26,276 nucleotides of DNA from DATDUW01 sp035290185 (GTDB taxonomy: Bacteria > Patescibacteriota > Patescibacteriia > UBA9934 > GWF2-40-263). This document shows, piece after piece, positions 1-6,674 of this stretch. Location of the stretch: NCBI GenBank assembly GCA_035290185.1, contig DATDUW010000011.1, positions 1 through 26,276 of the forward strand, given 5' to 3'. Position numbers and translations under genes: made by a program. The notes beneath the pieces were generated by a model that did not search any database, was not told where the DNA came from, and was given only the letters and a program-made list of their open reading frames with translations. How positions within the stretch are numbered: the stretch's first letter is position 1; every line of letters starts with the position of its first letter.

Positions 1-937
1 ATGCCCGCAGCGCCGCAGGCTCATACGCATAATCGACAACGACGGTAAACACCTGCCCCTCTTCGATGACTTCCAACCGTCCCGGAACCGGCTCCAGTTT
101 TGCAACGCCTTCCGCAATCGTTTTCCAATCTAACCCAAGAGCACGAACAGCACCGATCGCTGCCAAGACATTCTGGACATTGAAAAATCCAATGGGGTGC
201 AAACAAAATGTTTGTTTATCCACCACGAAAGTTGAACCTTCCTTTGCTATTTGTAAATCGTGAACCAAAATCGGAATCAACCCTCCACGCGCTGCCGCTT
301 CCTTGTTCATGGGTCTGCCTTCCATGCCGAATCCATAGGTCATGCCAGGCCACAAAGAAAGAAAGTAAGGCGTGTGGCCATCCTGAAGGTTCACCACAGC
401 TGCCCGCGGAACCTCCTTCCCTTTCAACATTTTCATTGGCAAGGAAGCCGTAAAGGAAAACAGCTTTCCTTTTTCTCTTTTATAATTTTCAAATCCGCCA
501 TGAGCCTCGATGTGTTCAGGGGTCAAATTTGTAAAGACCACCACGTCATAACCAATTCCCACGTGACGCGACTGAAGGATGCCTTGAGATGACGTTTCGA
601 CAATAGCGTACTCGCAGCCGGCATCAACCATTTCCTTGAGAAGCTTCTGCGTCTGAAATCTCCCAAGCATGGTCATCTTCCGATCGTTGATCCATTCGCG
701 ATCCGCCACCTTAAATCCCACCGTACTTGTCCAACCGACCCGGTGACCAGCTTTTTCTAAAATGCGCCCGATGTACTGAACCGTGGAAGACTTTCCGTTC
801 GTTCCCGTGACTCCGATCACTCTCATGCTTCTGGACGGATTCCCGTACCATCGTGCGGCCGCACGAGCCAAAAGACGATGATACGCGCCCAGAACGGGTT
901 CGGGTACGATGGTCCGCACTTGCGATTTCAAACCCAT
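1..937 (-). CDS. murE: MurE-like Mur ligase (UDP-MurNAc-tripeptide synthetase), 3' end outside window
   Basis: ATP-dependent Mur ligase of cytoplasmic peptidoglycan precursor synthesis, expected to add the third stem-peptide residue to UDP-MurNAc-L-Ala-D-Glu. The 312 visible codons show the ATP-binding P-loop GVTGTNGKSST near residues 39-49, the central-domain block ETSSQGILQSRHVGI followed by VVFTNLTPEHIEAHGGFENY, and the C-terminal-domain entry VPGRLEVIEEGQ then VVDYAYEPAAL, matching MurE VDYAHTPDAL. The P-loop lies only about 40 residues from the start, so the usual ~90-residue N-terminal UDP-binding domain is missing or reduced. The ATG at 937 has no good Shine-Dalgarno, but an extended -10 lies about 35 nt upstream. 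The amino acid added (diaminopimelate or lysine) cannot be told because the C-terminus is outside the window. Confidence 0.88.
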   Translation of the reverse strand, partial: MGLKSQVRTIVPEPVLGAYHRLLARAAARWYGNPSRSMRVIGVTGTNGKSSTVQYIGRILEKAGHRVGWTSTVGFKVADREWINDRKMTMLGRFQTQKLLKEMVDAGCEYAIVETSSQGILQSRHVGIGYDVVVFTNLTPEHIEAHGGFENYKREKGKLFSFTASLPMKMLKGKEVPRAAVVNLQDGHTPYFLSLWPGMTYGFGMEGRPMNKEAAARGGLIPILVHDLQIAKEGSTFVVDKQTFCLHPIGFFNVQNVLAAIGAVRALGLDWKTIAEGVAKLEPVPGRLEVIEEGQVFTVVVDYAYEPAALRA

Positions 938-969
938 AGCAAAAAATCAGATAGGTCTCTGGAGAGAAA

Positions 970-978
970 ATTGTAACA
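970..978 (-). promoter_or_regulatory. Extended -10 promoter for murE
   Basis: On the minus strand the sequence reads TGTTACAAT, a TGn extended -10 with a good hexamer TACAAT. It lies about 33 nt upstream of the murE ATG and downstream of the rpmA terminator. No convincing -35 is visible. Confidence 0.5.
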
Positions 979-994
979 TGAGCAGAGAAAAACT

Positions 995-1021
995 AAAAAT
1001 ACCCCTTTGCGGGGCATTTTT
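995..1021 (-). terminator. Bidirectional-looking terminator between rpmA and murE
   Basis: A CCCC/GGGG stem with a 5-nt loop is flanked by AAAAAT on one side and ATTTTT on the other, so both strands end in a T run. It lies 25 nt past the rpmA stop, separating rpmA from murE. Confidence 0.65.
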
Positions 1022-1045
1022 AATTCTCGTAGGAAGTCCTATCCT

Positions 1046-1327
1046 TTATTTCTTCGGTTCTACGCTCGCATACGTGCGCAAACTAAGGGCTCCGTGAAAA
1101 TTCGGAGCTTTCTTTTTCTTGAAATGCACCGTCCCAGCCGCTGCCGCATAAAGTGTATCGTCTTTGCCGCGCCGAACGCCTGTACTGGGATGGATCTTGG
1201 TGCCACGCTGGCGGACGATAATCTGTCCGGCACGTGTCGCCTGCCCGTCCGCGATTTTGACCCCGAGCCGCTGACCCTGCGAATCGCGGCCAAGCTGGGT
1301 AGAACCTGCTGCTTTTTTGTGTGCCAT
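1046..1327 (-). CDS. rpmA: 50S ribosomal protein L27
   Basis: Component of the large ribosomal subunit near the peptidyl-transferase centre. The 93-aa product begins MAHKKAAGSTQLGRDSQGQRLG, the L27 signature, and continues IIVRQRGTKIHPSTGVRRGKDDTLYAAAAGTVHF. Length is normal. The mature-type start is present, without the cleavable N-terminal extension of Firmicutes. The usual upstream partner rplU (L21) is absent; the gene stands alone behind its own promoter with a ~60-nt structured leader. A GGCTCCG/CGGAGC pair at 1089-1109 lies inside the coding region and is not a terminator. Confidence 0.97.
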   Translation of the reverse strand: MAHKKAAGSTQLGRDSQGQRLGVKIADGQATRAGQIIVRQRGTKIHPSTGVRRGKDDTLYAAAAGTVHFKKKKAPNFHGALSLRTYASVEPKK

Positions 1328-1346
1328 AGCTAGTTACTCGTCATGG

Positions 1347-1378
1347 CGAGGGACGAAGCAATCCCTTCGTCTTCCTCG
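1347..1378 (-). repeat. Palindromic hairpin in the rpmA leader
   Basis: CGAGG-GACGAAG, a 6-nt loop, then CTTCGTC-TT-CCTCG forms a 12-bp interrupted stem. It lies between the predicted rpmA transcription start and its ATG. The context (GTCATGGCGAGGGACGAAG) resembles the dispersed intergenic palindromes 'gtcattgcgag..gaagcaatc' known from many bacterial genomes. It could be such a repeat, a ribosomal-protein leader, or both. Confidence 0.55.
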
Positions 1379-1395
1379 AAAAATAAATCGTCCCC

Positions 1396-1424
1396 ACTCT
1401 ATCAAAGGGGGACGTAGACGTCAA
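1396..1424 (-). promoter_or_regulatory. rpmA promoter
   Basis: On the minus strand TTGACG, a 17-nt spacer, then TAGAGT, with an upstream TGA that makes an extended -10. It is flanked by a CGTCCCC (1389-1395) / GGGGACG (1408-1414) inverted repeat bracketing the -10. Transcription would start near 1389. Confidence 0.6.
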
Positions 1425-1432
1425 CCGGTTGG

Positions 1433-1870
1433 TTACCTGACTTCCCACCCACTTTTCTTCCAGCAGACAAATGGGGTACGGACGTCAACGTACGGGTTCC
1501 ACCGCTCGAGAACCGACTTCGCCAATCTCGCATCATGAGCGTGGTGAGAAATCTCCTCCGAACTGTCTTCCTCTTCCTCGTGGCCGTAGGCGCCACAGTC
1601 CTCGTGTCCAATAACATAGACACGAGAGAAACCGTGCAGATGGTGGAGAAGTTTGACGCAGTATAGGGCAACACTGAACCCTATCAGGGTGAAAAGGACC
1701 GTCAGAAATCGAGATCCCGGAACCCCCTTGAACCAGAGTTCCGGACCGGGAAGGACAAGCCAGTCAATGAGCCCGTCCTCCCCCTCTTGTTCCTTGATAT
1801 ACGCACGGATTGTCTCTTGGACCCGTGCGTCCGAACAACAAAGCACGCAAGCCTTGGCCTTGTAGGCCAT
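1433..1870 (-). CDS. Small beta-carbonic-anhydrase-like zinc protein
   Basis: The 145-aa product has the two metal-binding motifs of beta-carbonic anhydrases in the right order: CSDAR (Cys12, Asp14, Arg16) and HEDCGAYG (His89, Cys92). In that family the two Cys and one His hold Zn and the Asp-Arg pair gates the site. It is much shorter than typical members (about 190-220 aa), and acidic and histidine residues follow the second motif (HEEEEDSSEEISHHAHD). ATG 1870 is chosen because AAGGAGG (1876-1882) precedes it at 5 nt; an in-frame upstream start at 1933 would skip this site. It is transcribed divergently from the zinc-uptake operon. The metal ligands are seen; CO2 hydration is inferred. Confidence 0.72.
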   Translation of the reverse strand: MAYKAKACVLCCSDARVQETIRAYIKEQEGEDGLIDWLVLPGPELWFKGVPGSRFLTVLFTLIGFSVALYCVKLLHHLHGFSRVYVIGHEDCGAYGHEEEEDSSEEISHHAHDARLAKSVLERWNPYVDVRTPFVCWKKSGWEVR

Positions 1871-1949
1871 CTTAACCTCCTTCAGAAAGGGAATTTTCCA
1901 TCCCCACAAAACTTTTCCATAGGGATAAAACAAAAAAAGACCTGGTAAT

Positions 1950-1977
1950 AGTCTACCCTTTTTTGAAAAAAAGTCAA
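1950..1977 (-). promoter_or_regulatory. Promoter of the carbonic-anhydrase-like gene
   Basis: On the minus strand TTGACT, a 16-nt spacer rich in T and A tracts, then TAGACT. Transcription would start near 1943, giving a ~70-nt leader before ATG 1870. Confidence 0.45.
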
Positions 1978-2001
1978 GAGTTTTAATGGAAATTCCTCTT
2001 C

Positions 2002-2019
2002 TTGCAAATCCATTTGCAA
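2002..2019. promoter_or_regulatory. Perfect palindrome, candidate Zur/Fur operator
   Basis: TTGCAAAT-CC-ATTTGCAA is an exact 8-2-8 inverted repeat. Its right arm contains the -35 hexamer TTGCAA of the regulator-znuACB promoter. Position and symmetry fit a dimeric repressor site for the Fur-family protein encoded just downstream. It does not match the E. coli or B. subtilis Zur consensus that I recall, so the pairing is by context. Confidence 0.6.
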
Positions 2020-2042
2020 ATTTATTTTCTTACAGATACTAT
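2014..2042 (+). promoter_or_regulatory. Promoter of the zinc-uptake operon
   Basis: TTGCAA, a 17-nt spacer, then TACTAT, ending 20 nt before the regulator ATG at 2063. The -35 box is half of the palindrome at 2002-2019, so repressor binding there would exclude RNA polymerase. Confidence 0.6.
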
Positions 2043-2062
2043 GACGATGAATAGAAAATTCT

Positions 2063-2440
2063 ATGCATCCCTGTCCCATCGAAGACATTCTGGAACAACA
2101 GGGCCTGCGGAAGACGCAGGACCGACATGCGGTTTTAGAGTTGTTTGTACAAAATCGCGCTTGGACGGCGGCTCAAATCCATGAACAGCTTTCCGAAATG
2201 AATCTCTCAACGGTCTATCGCAATCTTCGGACGCTAGAAAAAAACCACCTTATTGAAGAAATTTCTCTGTATAGCGGTGAGACCACGTACGAGAAGGCCG
2301 GACAGAAACACCATGACCACCAACTGTGCCGTTCCTGCAAAACGATGCAATGCATTCCCTGCCCGGTGGAGGGTTTAGCAGAACACCGATTGGAATTGGT
2401 GGCGGACAGATGCTGCGCGTGCACGAAACGCATAACCTAA
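2063..2440 (+). CDS. Fur-family metalloregulator, probably zinc-responsive (Zur)
   Basis: The 125-aa product has the Fur layout: an N-terminal winged helix with the recognition region NLSTVYRNLRTLEKNHLI, then a metal-binding half with HHDHQLCRSCKTMQCIPCP and a C-terminal CCACTKR. The CxxC pairs are the structural Zn(Cys)4 site of Fur proteins, and HHDH belongs to the regulatory metal site. It is the first gene of an operon with a zinc/manganese ABC transporter, 6 nt before znuA, behind a promoter overlapped by a palindrome. This points to Zur-type autoregulation. A manganese or iron role is not excluded. No Shine-Dalgarno is visible before the ATG. Confidence 0.88.
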   Translation: MHPCPIEDILEQQGLRKTQDRHAVLELFVQNRAWTAAQIHEQLSEMNLSTVYRNLRTLEKNHLIEEISLYSGETTYEKAGQKHHDHQLCRSCKTMQCIPCPVEGLAEHRLELVADRCCACTKRIT

Positions 2441-2446
2441 CCCTTT

Positions 2447-3397
2447 ATGTCCCAACCCAAACCAACCCCTGACCGATGTTCTTCCCGTCTCCGCATCGGA
2501 TTATTTCTCCTTGTCCCTGTTTTGCTTCTCGTCGGGATGTTTGTCTTTTGGAAAAAACCTCTAAAAACAGATTCGGGGAAACCAACGGTGGCAACAACCA
2601 TTTTTCCTCTGAAAGACCTTGTGCAAAACGTGGTGGGAAACGAAATCAATGTCGTCTTAATCCTCCCCCCTGGCGCAGACGCCCACACCTTTGATCCGCC
2701 GCCTTCCCTGCTCCGTTCCCTTGAGGGTGCCACGGTCATCTACCGAATTGGTCATGGAATCGACCGGTGGGCAGATACGCTGGCCTCGGCCGTAGATGTT
2801 TCTCCTTTGACCGTTGACAAAAATATCGTGATCCGTGCCTCGGCCGAACACGAAGAAGAAACGGAAGAGACAGAAGAAGAGGAAGAACACGGCCCGACCG
2901 ATCCGCATTACTGGCTTACGGTTCCGAACGCAAAAAAAATTGCCACAACCGTTACCGAAGACCTGTCGAAACGCTTTCCGGACCGAGCCGTAATATTCCA
3001 GACGAATCTGGAACGGTACCTCATACAACTGGACCAAACCGATGAACAAATTCGGACGATTCTTTCCAGCGTCTCAAATCGTCATCTCGTCACGTTCCAT
3101 GACGCATGGTACTATTTCGCTGATGCCTATGGTCTGACCATCGCAGGAACGTTCGAACCCACGGCTGGTCGCGAACCCACCCCGCACTATTTGGGCACGC
3201 TGATCGAGACGGTTCAAAAAGCGGGCGTGCGGACGGTTTACTATGAACCGCAAATGGACGTCACAGGCTTCGAGGGGTTTTCCCGCGATCAAAAATTAAA
3301 TCTCGTGATCCTCGATGATATCGGCGGCGTCCCAGGACGAAATTCCTACATAGAACTCATGCTTTCCAATGCCAAAACCATTTCCCAAAACCCATAG
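2447..3397 (+). CDS. znuA: Zinc/manganese ABC transporter substrate-binding lipoprotein-like protein
   Basis: Extracytoplasmic metal-binding component of a ZnuABC-type importer (SBP cluster A-I). The 316-aa protein has an N-terminal membrane segment (GLFLLVPVLLLVGMFVFW, about residues 22-40) that appears uncleaved and serves as an anchor. Expected metal ligands are present: His in GADAHTFDPPPS, His in DPHYWLTVPN, His in TFHDAWYYFADAYG, and the acidic site in YYEPQMD. A histidine- and glutamate-rich loop around residues 133-150, starting EHEEETEETEEEEEHG, is the hallmark that usually separates zinc-specific ZnuA from manganese-binding relatives. Its 3' end overlaps znuC by 29 nt. Confidence 0.9.
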   Translation: MSQPKPTPDRCSSRLRIGLFLLVPVLLLVGMFVFWKKPLKTDSGKPTVATTIFPLKDLVQNVVGNEINVVLILPPGADAHTFDPPPSLLRSLEGATVIYRIGHGIDRWADTLASAVDVSPLTVDKNIVIRASAEHEEETEETEEEEEHGPTDPHYWLTVPNAKKIATTVTEDLSKRFPDRAVIFQTNLERYLIQLDQTDEQIRTILSSVSNRHLVTFHDAWYYFADAYGLTIAGTFEPTAGREPTPHYLGTLIETVQKAGVRTVYYEPQMDVTGFEGFSRDQKLNLVILDDIGGVPGRNSYIELMLSNAKTISQNP

Positions 3398-4166
3398 ACC
3401 CAGTCCTCCAGCCGTCCTTGTCGAACACGCAACGATCTCCTTTGGAGAACGCGTCGTGGTCGAAGACGCGCATTTTCAAATTCCAGAAGGAAGCATCGCC
3501 GCGCTGATCGGACCCAATGGATCAGGAAAAACCACTCTCATGAAGGCAATCCTAGGATTGATTCCTTTGCGGTCCGGCGACGTTTTCCTTTTCGGCAAAC
3601 ACGCACACCAAGTGCGGCATCTAGCCGGATACGTACCACAACGGTTTTCCTTTGATGGAAGCTTCCCCATTACCGTGCGTGAATTCCTGCGGCTCGGGCA
3701 AAGCCGCGGCTGTTCTCCTTCTGTCCTCCGCGAAAAAATCCAAGAAGTGGGCCTGACACCTTTGGTCCTCGAGCGTCGCCTGGGAACGCTTTCCGGCGGT
3801 CAGCTCCAGCGTGTCCTCATTGCCCAAGCAATCCTCAATAATCCCTCCATCCTCTTTCTGGACGAACCGTCCACAGGAATTGATGTAAGCGGGGAAGCCC
3901 TCCTGCACGACGTCATTCAACACCTCAATCGCGAACACGGGACGACGGTCTTCATGGTTTCCCATGATCTGGCCATGGTTTCGGATATGGTTGATACGGT
4001 CGTTTGCATCAATCGCCGCATTCTATGCGCGGGAGCACCTCGCGAAGTGCTTACCCACCGCACGTTGGCCGAACTTTTCGGAGATCGCTCCGGTGTGTAC
4101 GAACACTGGCATGACGAGGTTCCGCATGTCCATGAAAAAATCCGGAGCCACCCAAACGCCCATTGA
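3369..4166 (+). CDS. znuC: Zinc/manganese ABC transporter ATP-binding protein
   Basis: Cytoplasmic ATPase that powers metal import. The 265-aa protein shows Walker A GPNGSGKTT, Q-loop in VPQRFS, ABC signature LSGGQLQR, Walker B ILFLDEPSTGID and H-loop SHD, all in normal order. The C-terminal tail is histidine-rich (HWHDEVPHVHEKIRSHPNAH), common in ZnuC relatives and possibly metal binding. The start at ATG 3369 lies inside the end of znuA, which suggests translational coupling; the first ~15 residues are proline-rich and could be shortened if a later start is used. The stop is TGA, which shows that TGA terminates in this organism. Confidence 0.93.
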   Translation: MPKPFPKTHRPSPPAVLVEHATISFGERVVVEDAHFQIPEGSIAALIGPNGSGKTTLMKAILGLIPLRSGDVFLFGKHAHQVRHLAGYVPQRFSFDGSFPITVREFLRLGQSRGCSPSVLREKIQEVGLTPLVLERRLGTLSGGQLQRVLIAQAILNNPSILFLDEPSTGIDVSGEALLHDVIQHLNREHGTTVFMVSHDLAMVSDMVDTVVCINRRILCAGAPREVLTHRTLAELFGDRSGVYEHWHDEVPHVHEKIRSHPNAH

Positions 4167-4183
4167 GTTCCCTTCTTCCCCTT

Positions 4184-4993
4184 ATGTCTCTCCTCCTTGA
4201 AATGCTTTCCTACCCGTTCATGCAACGGGCCCTCCTTTCCGGCCTCGTGCTTGGAGCTCTCCTTGCCTCCTTGGGTGTCTTTGTAACCTTGCGCCGCATG
4301 GCTTTTTTCGGAGACGGGATTGCGCATGCTTCGCTTGCTGGCATTGCGATTGCTATCCTTGCTGGCGTGTCTCCCCTTCCTGTAGCCCTAGCCTGGGCCG
4401 TGGCCATAGCCTTGCTCGTCTATCGATTGGAACGCAACGCCAGAATTCCTTCAGATTCCCTCATCGGTATTTTTTTTACGGCTAGCATGGCGCTGGGTGT
4501 GATGCTCATGCGCTTTACGCGCGGCTACCAACCAGACCTCGTTTCCTACCTCTTCGGCAACATCCTTTCGATTCGAACATCCGATGTCCTCCTCATCCTC
4601 CTCCTTTCCGCGGCCATTCTGTTCTGGCTTTTCCTTTCCATCCGCCCGCTCACCTTCCTTTCCATTGCCGAAGACAGTGCGGCTGTACGCGGCATCCCTG
4701 TGCGGTTTCACACCATTATCCTCTATGTTTCTCTCGCGATGGCGACGGTTCTGGGTGTCAAAATTCTAGGGATCGTCCTTGTCTCGGCTCTCCTCATCCT
4801 CCCTTCTGCCACCAGCCGGCTCCTGACACAATCGTTCAAACAATATTTTATTTTCTCTCTCATCATTGCGGAATTGGCTGTATTCATCGGCCTTTCCGCT
4901 TCGTTTCTCTTTGACCTTCCCTCCGGCGCAGCCGTGGTGCTCGCGGGAACAGGAATGTTCTTCCTGGCAGCAACAGCAAGGACGAAAAAATAA
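4184..4993 (+). CDS. znuB: Zinc/manganese ABC transporter permease
   Basis: Integral membrane subunit of the importer (ABC-3 family). The 269-aa protein is hydrophobic throughout with about eight membrane segments. It has the family blocks ALLSGLVLGALLASLGVFVTLRRMAFFGDGIAHASLAG near the N-terminus, the LFGNIL and LTFLSIAEDSAAVRGIP region that contacts the ATPase, and VKILGIVLVSALLILPSATSRLL. ATG 4184 is preferred; an in-frame TTG at 4163 overlaps the znuC stop and would add seven residues. It ends 18 nt before the dus gene. Confidence 0.9.
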   Translation: MSLLLEMLSYPFMQRALLSGLVLGALLASLGVFVTLRRMAFFGDGIAHASLAGIAIAILAGVSPLPVALAWAVAIALLVYRLERNARIPSDSLIGIFFTASMALGVMLMRFTRGYQPDLVSYLFGNILSIRTSDVLLILLLSAAILFWLFLSIRPLTFLSIAEDSAAVRGIPVRFHTIILYVSLAMATVLGVKILGIVLVSALLILPSATSRLLTQSFKQYFIFSLIIAELAVFIGLSASFLFDLPSGAAVVLAGTGMFFLAATARTKK

Positions 4994-5011
4994 AAAGGGA
5001 GGAAGAACCCT

Positions 5012-6040
5012 ATGCCCTTCGATTGGAACGCGCTTCCCCGCCCGATCATTGCCCTTTCCCCCATGGCAGACATGACCGATGGACCATTTTGTCGCGTGGT
5101 GAAATCCGTCTCCACACCTTTCCGTACAGGTGTGGAGAGTGTCACTCCCCCTGCCGGAGGGGGAGTTGGAGGGGGTGGGAGAATCGTTGTGATCTTTCGT
5201 GAAATGGTTTCGGCTGAAGCCGTTGTGCGCGGGAACGAAAAAACGCTCGGGATGGCGACAATCCATCCGGAGGAACGGCCACTAGTGCAACAGATTTTCG
5301 GAAGCGACCCAACCATTATGGCCAAGGCCGCGGCGCGGATCGAAGCCCTCCACCATCCGGACGCAATCGATATCAACATGGGCTGTCCGGCAAACAAAAT
5401 GACGCACGGGTTTAACGGTGCAGCACTCATGCGCGAGCCCGAACGTGCGGTCGCAATCGTACGAGCAGTCAAAGCCGCTGTTTCCGTCCCTGTTTCCGTC
5501 AAGATGCGGTTGGGATGGAGTGACCCTACGGAATGTCTCTCTTTCAGCAAGGTGATCGAGGAAGCTGGAGCGGATCTCCTTTCTCTCCACGGAAGAACAA
5601 AGGCCCAAGGCTATACGGGAACAGCCGACTGGGAGATGATCGGCCGCGTCAAACATCAGCTTTCAATTCCTGTTCTCGCCAATGGTGATATCCGCACTCC
5701 TGAACTTGCCACTGCAGCCCTAGAAAAAACCGGCTGCGACGGCATTCTTATCGGCCGTGCAGCCTTGGGAAATCCTTGGATTTTCAAACAGATTGAAGAC
5801 GTCTTTGCCGGCCGCTCCTTTGAACCCGTCACGGTCGAAGAACGTATTCGCGTCATTCGCCTCCACGTGTCCTATCACCTTGAACGTTATGGCGAACGCG
5901 GCCTTCTCACCTTTCGCAAACATCTGACGTGGTACTTCAAAGGGTTGCCGTTCGCATCGCACCTGAGAGAACGATTGTCTTCTCTCTGTACAAAGGCAGA
6001 TCTTGAAACCCTGATCGCATGGACGCTTTCCAAAAAATAA
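5012..6040 (+). CDS. dusB: tRNA-dihydrouridine synthase with a palindromic in-frame insertion
   Basis: FMN enzyme that reduces specific uridines in tRNA to dihydrouridine. The 342-aa protein has family motifs in order: ALSPMADMTDGPF (FMN-binding N-terminus), DINMGCPANKM with the catalytic Cys125, FNGAALM, VSVKMRLGW, LHGRTKAQGYTG, IPVLANGDI and GRAALGNPWIF. AGGGAGG lies just before ATG 5012. Residues about 34-58, starting STPFRTGVESVTPPAGG and ending in a Gly-rich GVGGGGRI, have no counterpart in Dus proteins I recall, where the helix runs directly into the FTEMVSA-type strand. That stretch is encoded by two perfect palindromes at 5110-5166. It sits behind the zinc operon and is probably cotranscribed. 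The exact subfamily (DusB versus DusA/C) is less sure. Confidence 0.92.
   Translation: MPFDWNALPRPIIALSPMADMTDGPFCRVVKSVSTPFRTGVESVTPPAGGGVGGGGRIVVIFREMVSAEAVVRGNEKTLGMATIHPEERPLVQQIFGSDPTIMAKAAARIEALHHPDAIDINMGCPANKMTHGFNGAALMREPERAVAIVRAVKAAVSVPVSVKMRLGWSDPTECLSFSKVIEEAGADLLSLHGRTKAQGYTGTADWEMIGRVKHQLSIPVLANGDIRTPELATAALEKTGCDGILIGRAALGNPWIFKQIEDVFAGRSFEPVTVEERIRVIRLHVSYHLERYGERGLLTFRKHLTWYFKGLPFASHLRERLSSLCTKADLETLIAWTLSKK
5110..5166. repeat. Tandem palindromes inserted in the dus coding sequence
   Basis: Two perfect inverted repeats sit side by side inside dus. The first is CTCCACACCT (5110-5119), an 8-nt loop, then AGGTGTGGAG (5128-5137). The second is ACTCCCCCT (5144-5152), loop GCCGG, then AGGGGGAGT (5158-5166). 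They are followed by a G-rich stretch to about 5180. Together they encode an extra ~25-residue segment in frame. This resembles the protein-coding palindromic elements of Rickettsia (RPE) in style, not in sequence. No second copy was found in the window. Confidence 0.75.
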
Positions 6041-6043
6041 AAG

Positions 6044-6095
6044 GCCGCATTCACGAAGAACACGACCCAATCCCGCGGATCGCCGCGAATGCGGT
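6044..6095. repeat. Inverted repeat between convergent genes
   Basis: GCCGCATTC (6044-6052) pairs with GAATGCGGT (6087-6095), enclosing a second stem CGCGG/CCGCG (6074-6078 and 6083-6087). It starts 3 nt after the dus stop and ends before the stop of the convergent membrane gene. It may act as a terminator or mRNA 3'-end structure, but no T run follows on either strand. Confidence 0.45.
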
Positions 6096-6106
6096 CGAGA
6101 AAAGCC

Positions 6107-6586
6107 TCACGGATTCCCCTCTGTTGCCGCCAATCGTCTCCTCTTCTTTCCTTCCCAAATGTCACTTTCAACCAATCCGATCGTAGTGACAATGACGAAA
6201 AAGACATAACCGATCGGAAGTATCCGGCCATTGATCAAATCCAGCCTCAAAGTCAATAAACTTTCGGCCGGGGCCAGGAGAAAAAAAATGATGAAGCGTG
6301 CATCCCGAATCTTGATGTATTCTGGACTAAGTTCGTTCAGCCTCAACATCTTTATTTCCTCCGACGGTGTTATTCCTTGGCGAAGGATCATCCCGTACCA
6401 ACAGAAATCGAGCGTCGCCATCCAGTGGAAGACGCCGACGGCGGCAATCATCGCGATCCAACAGAAGAAAACCCACCCCCCTTCTCTCAGAAAGACCCCA
6501 GAGAACTCAAAAAGAACCCCATAAAGACTACCGAAAACGGCGAGCGTAAACCACACAACCACACGCACCCACCTCGTGCTCCACAT
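6107..6586 (-). CDS. Unknown four-helix membrane protein
   Basis: No family recognised. The 159-aa product has about four hydrophobic segments: VRVVVWFTLAVFGSLYGVLF near the N-terminus, GWVFFCWIAMIAAVGVFHWMA, FIIFFLLAPAESLLTL and IGYVFFVIVTTIGLVES. A polar loop (LRQGITPSEEIKMLRLNELSPEYIKIRD) separates the pairs, and the tail is basic (WEGKKRRRLAATEGNP). ATG 6586 is chosen because AAGGAG precedes it at the right distance; an in-frame start at 6664 would overlap the promoter. It is monocistronic behind its own promoter. Confidence 0.75.
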   Translation of the reverse strand: MWSTRWVRVVVWFTLAVFGSLYGVLFEFSGVFLREGGWVFFCWIAMIAAVGVFHWMATLDFCWYGMILRQGITPSEEIKMLRLNELSPEYIKIRDARFIIFFLLAPAESLLTLRLDLINGRILPIGYVFFVIVTTIGLVESDIWEGKKRRRLAATEGNP

Positions 6587-6635
6587 GTTTGTCTCCTTAT
6601 TCTTTCCAAATTCAAAAGACCTCTTAACCACTCTT

Positions 6636-6664
6636 TTTTTACCTTTCCTCCAAAAGGTTGTCAA
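6636..6664 (-). promoter_or_regulatory. Promoter of the 159-aa membrane protein gene
   Basis: Minus strand: consensus TTGACA, a 17-nt spacer, then TAAAAA. The spacer contains the perfect inverted repeat ACCTTT-tggagg-AAAGGT, a possible operator. Confidence 0.55.
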
Positions 6665-6674
6665 TCAAAGGTGC

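Noticed and set aside
1089..1109. GGCTCCG/CGGAGC hairpin as rpmA terminator
   Set aside because: It lies inside the rpmA coding sequence, about 40 nt before the stop; the hairpin at 995-1021 is a better terminator.
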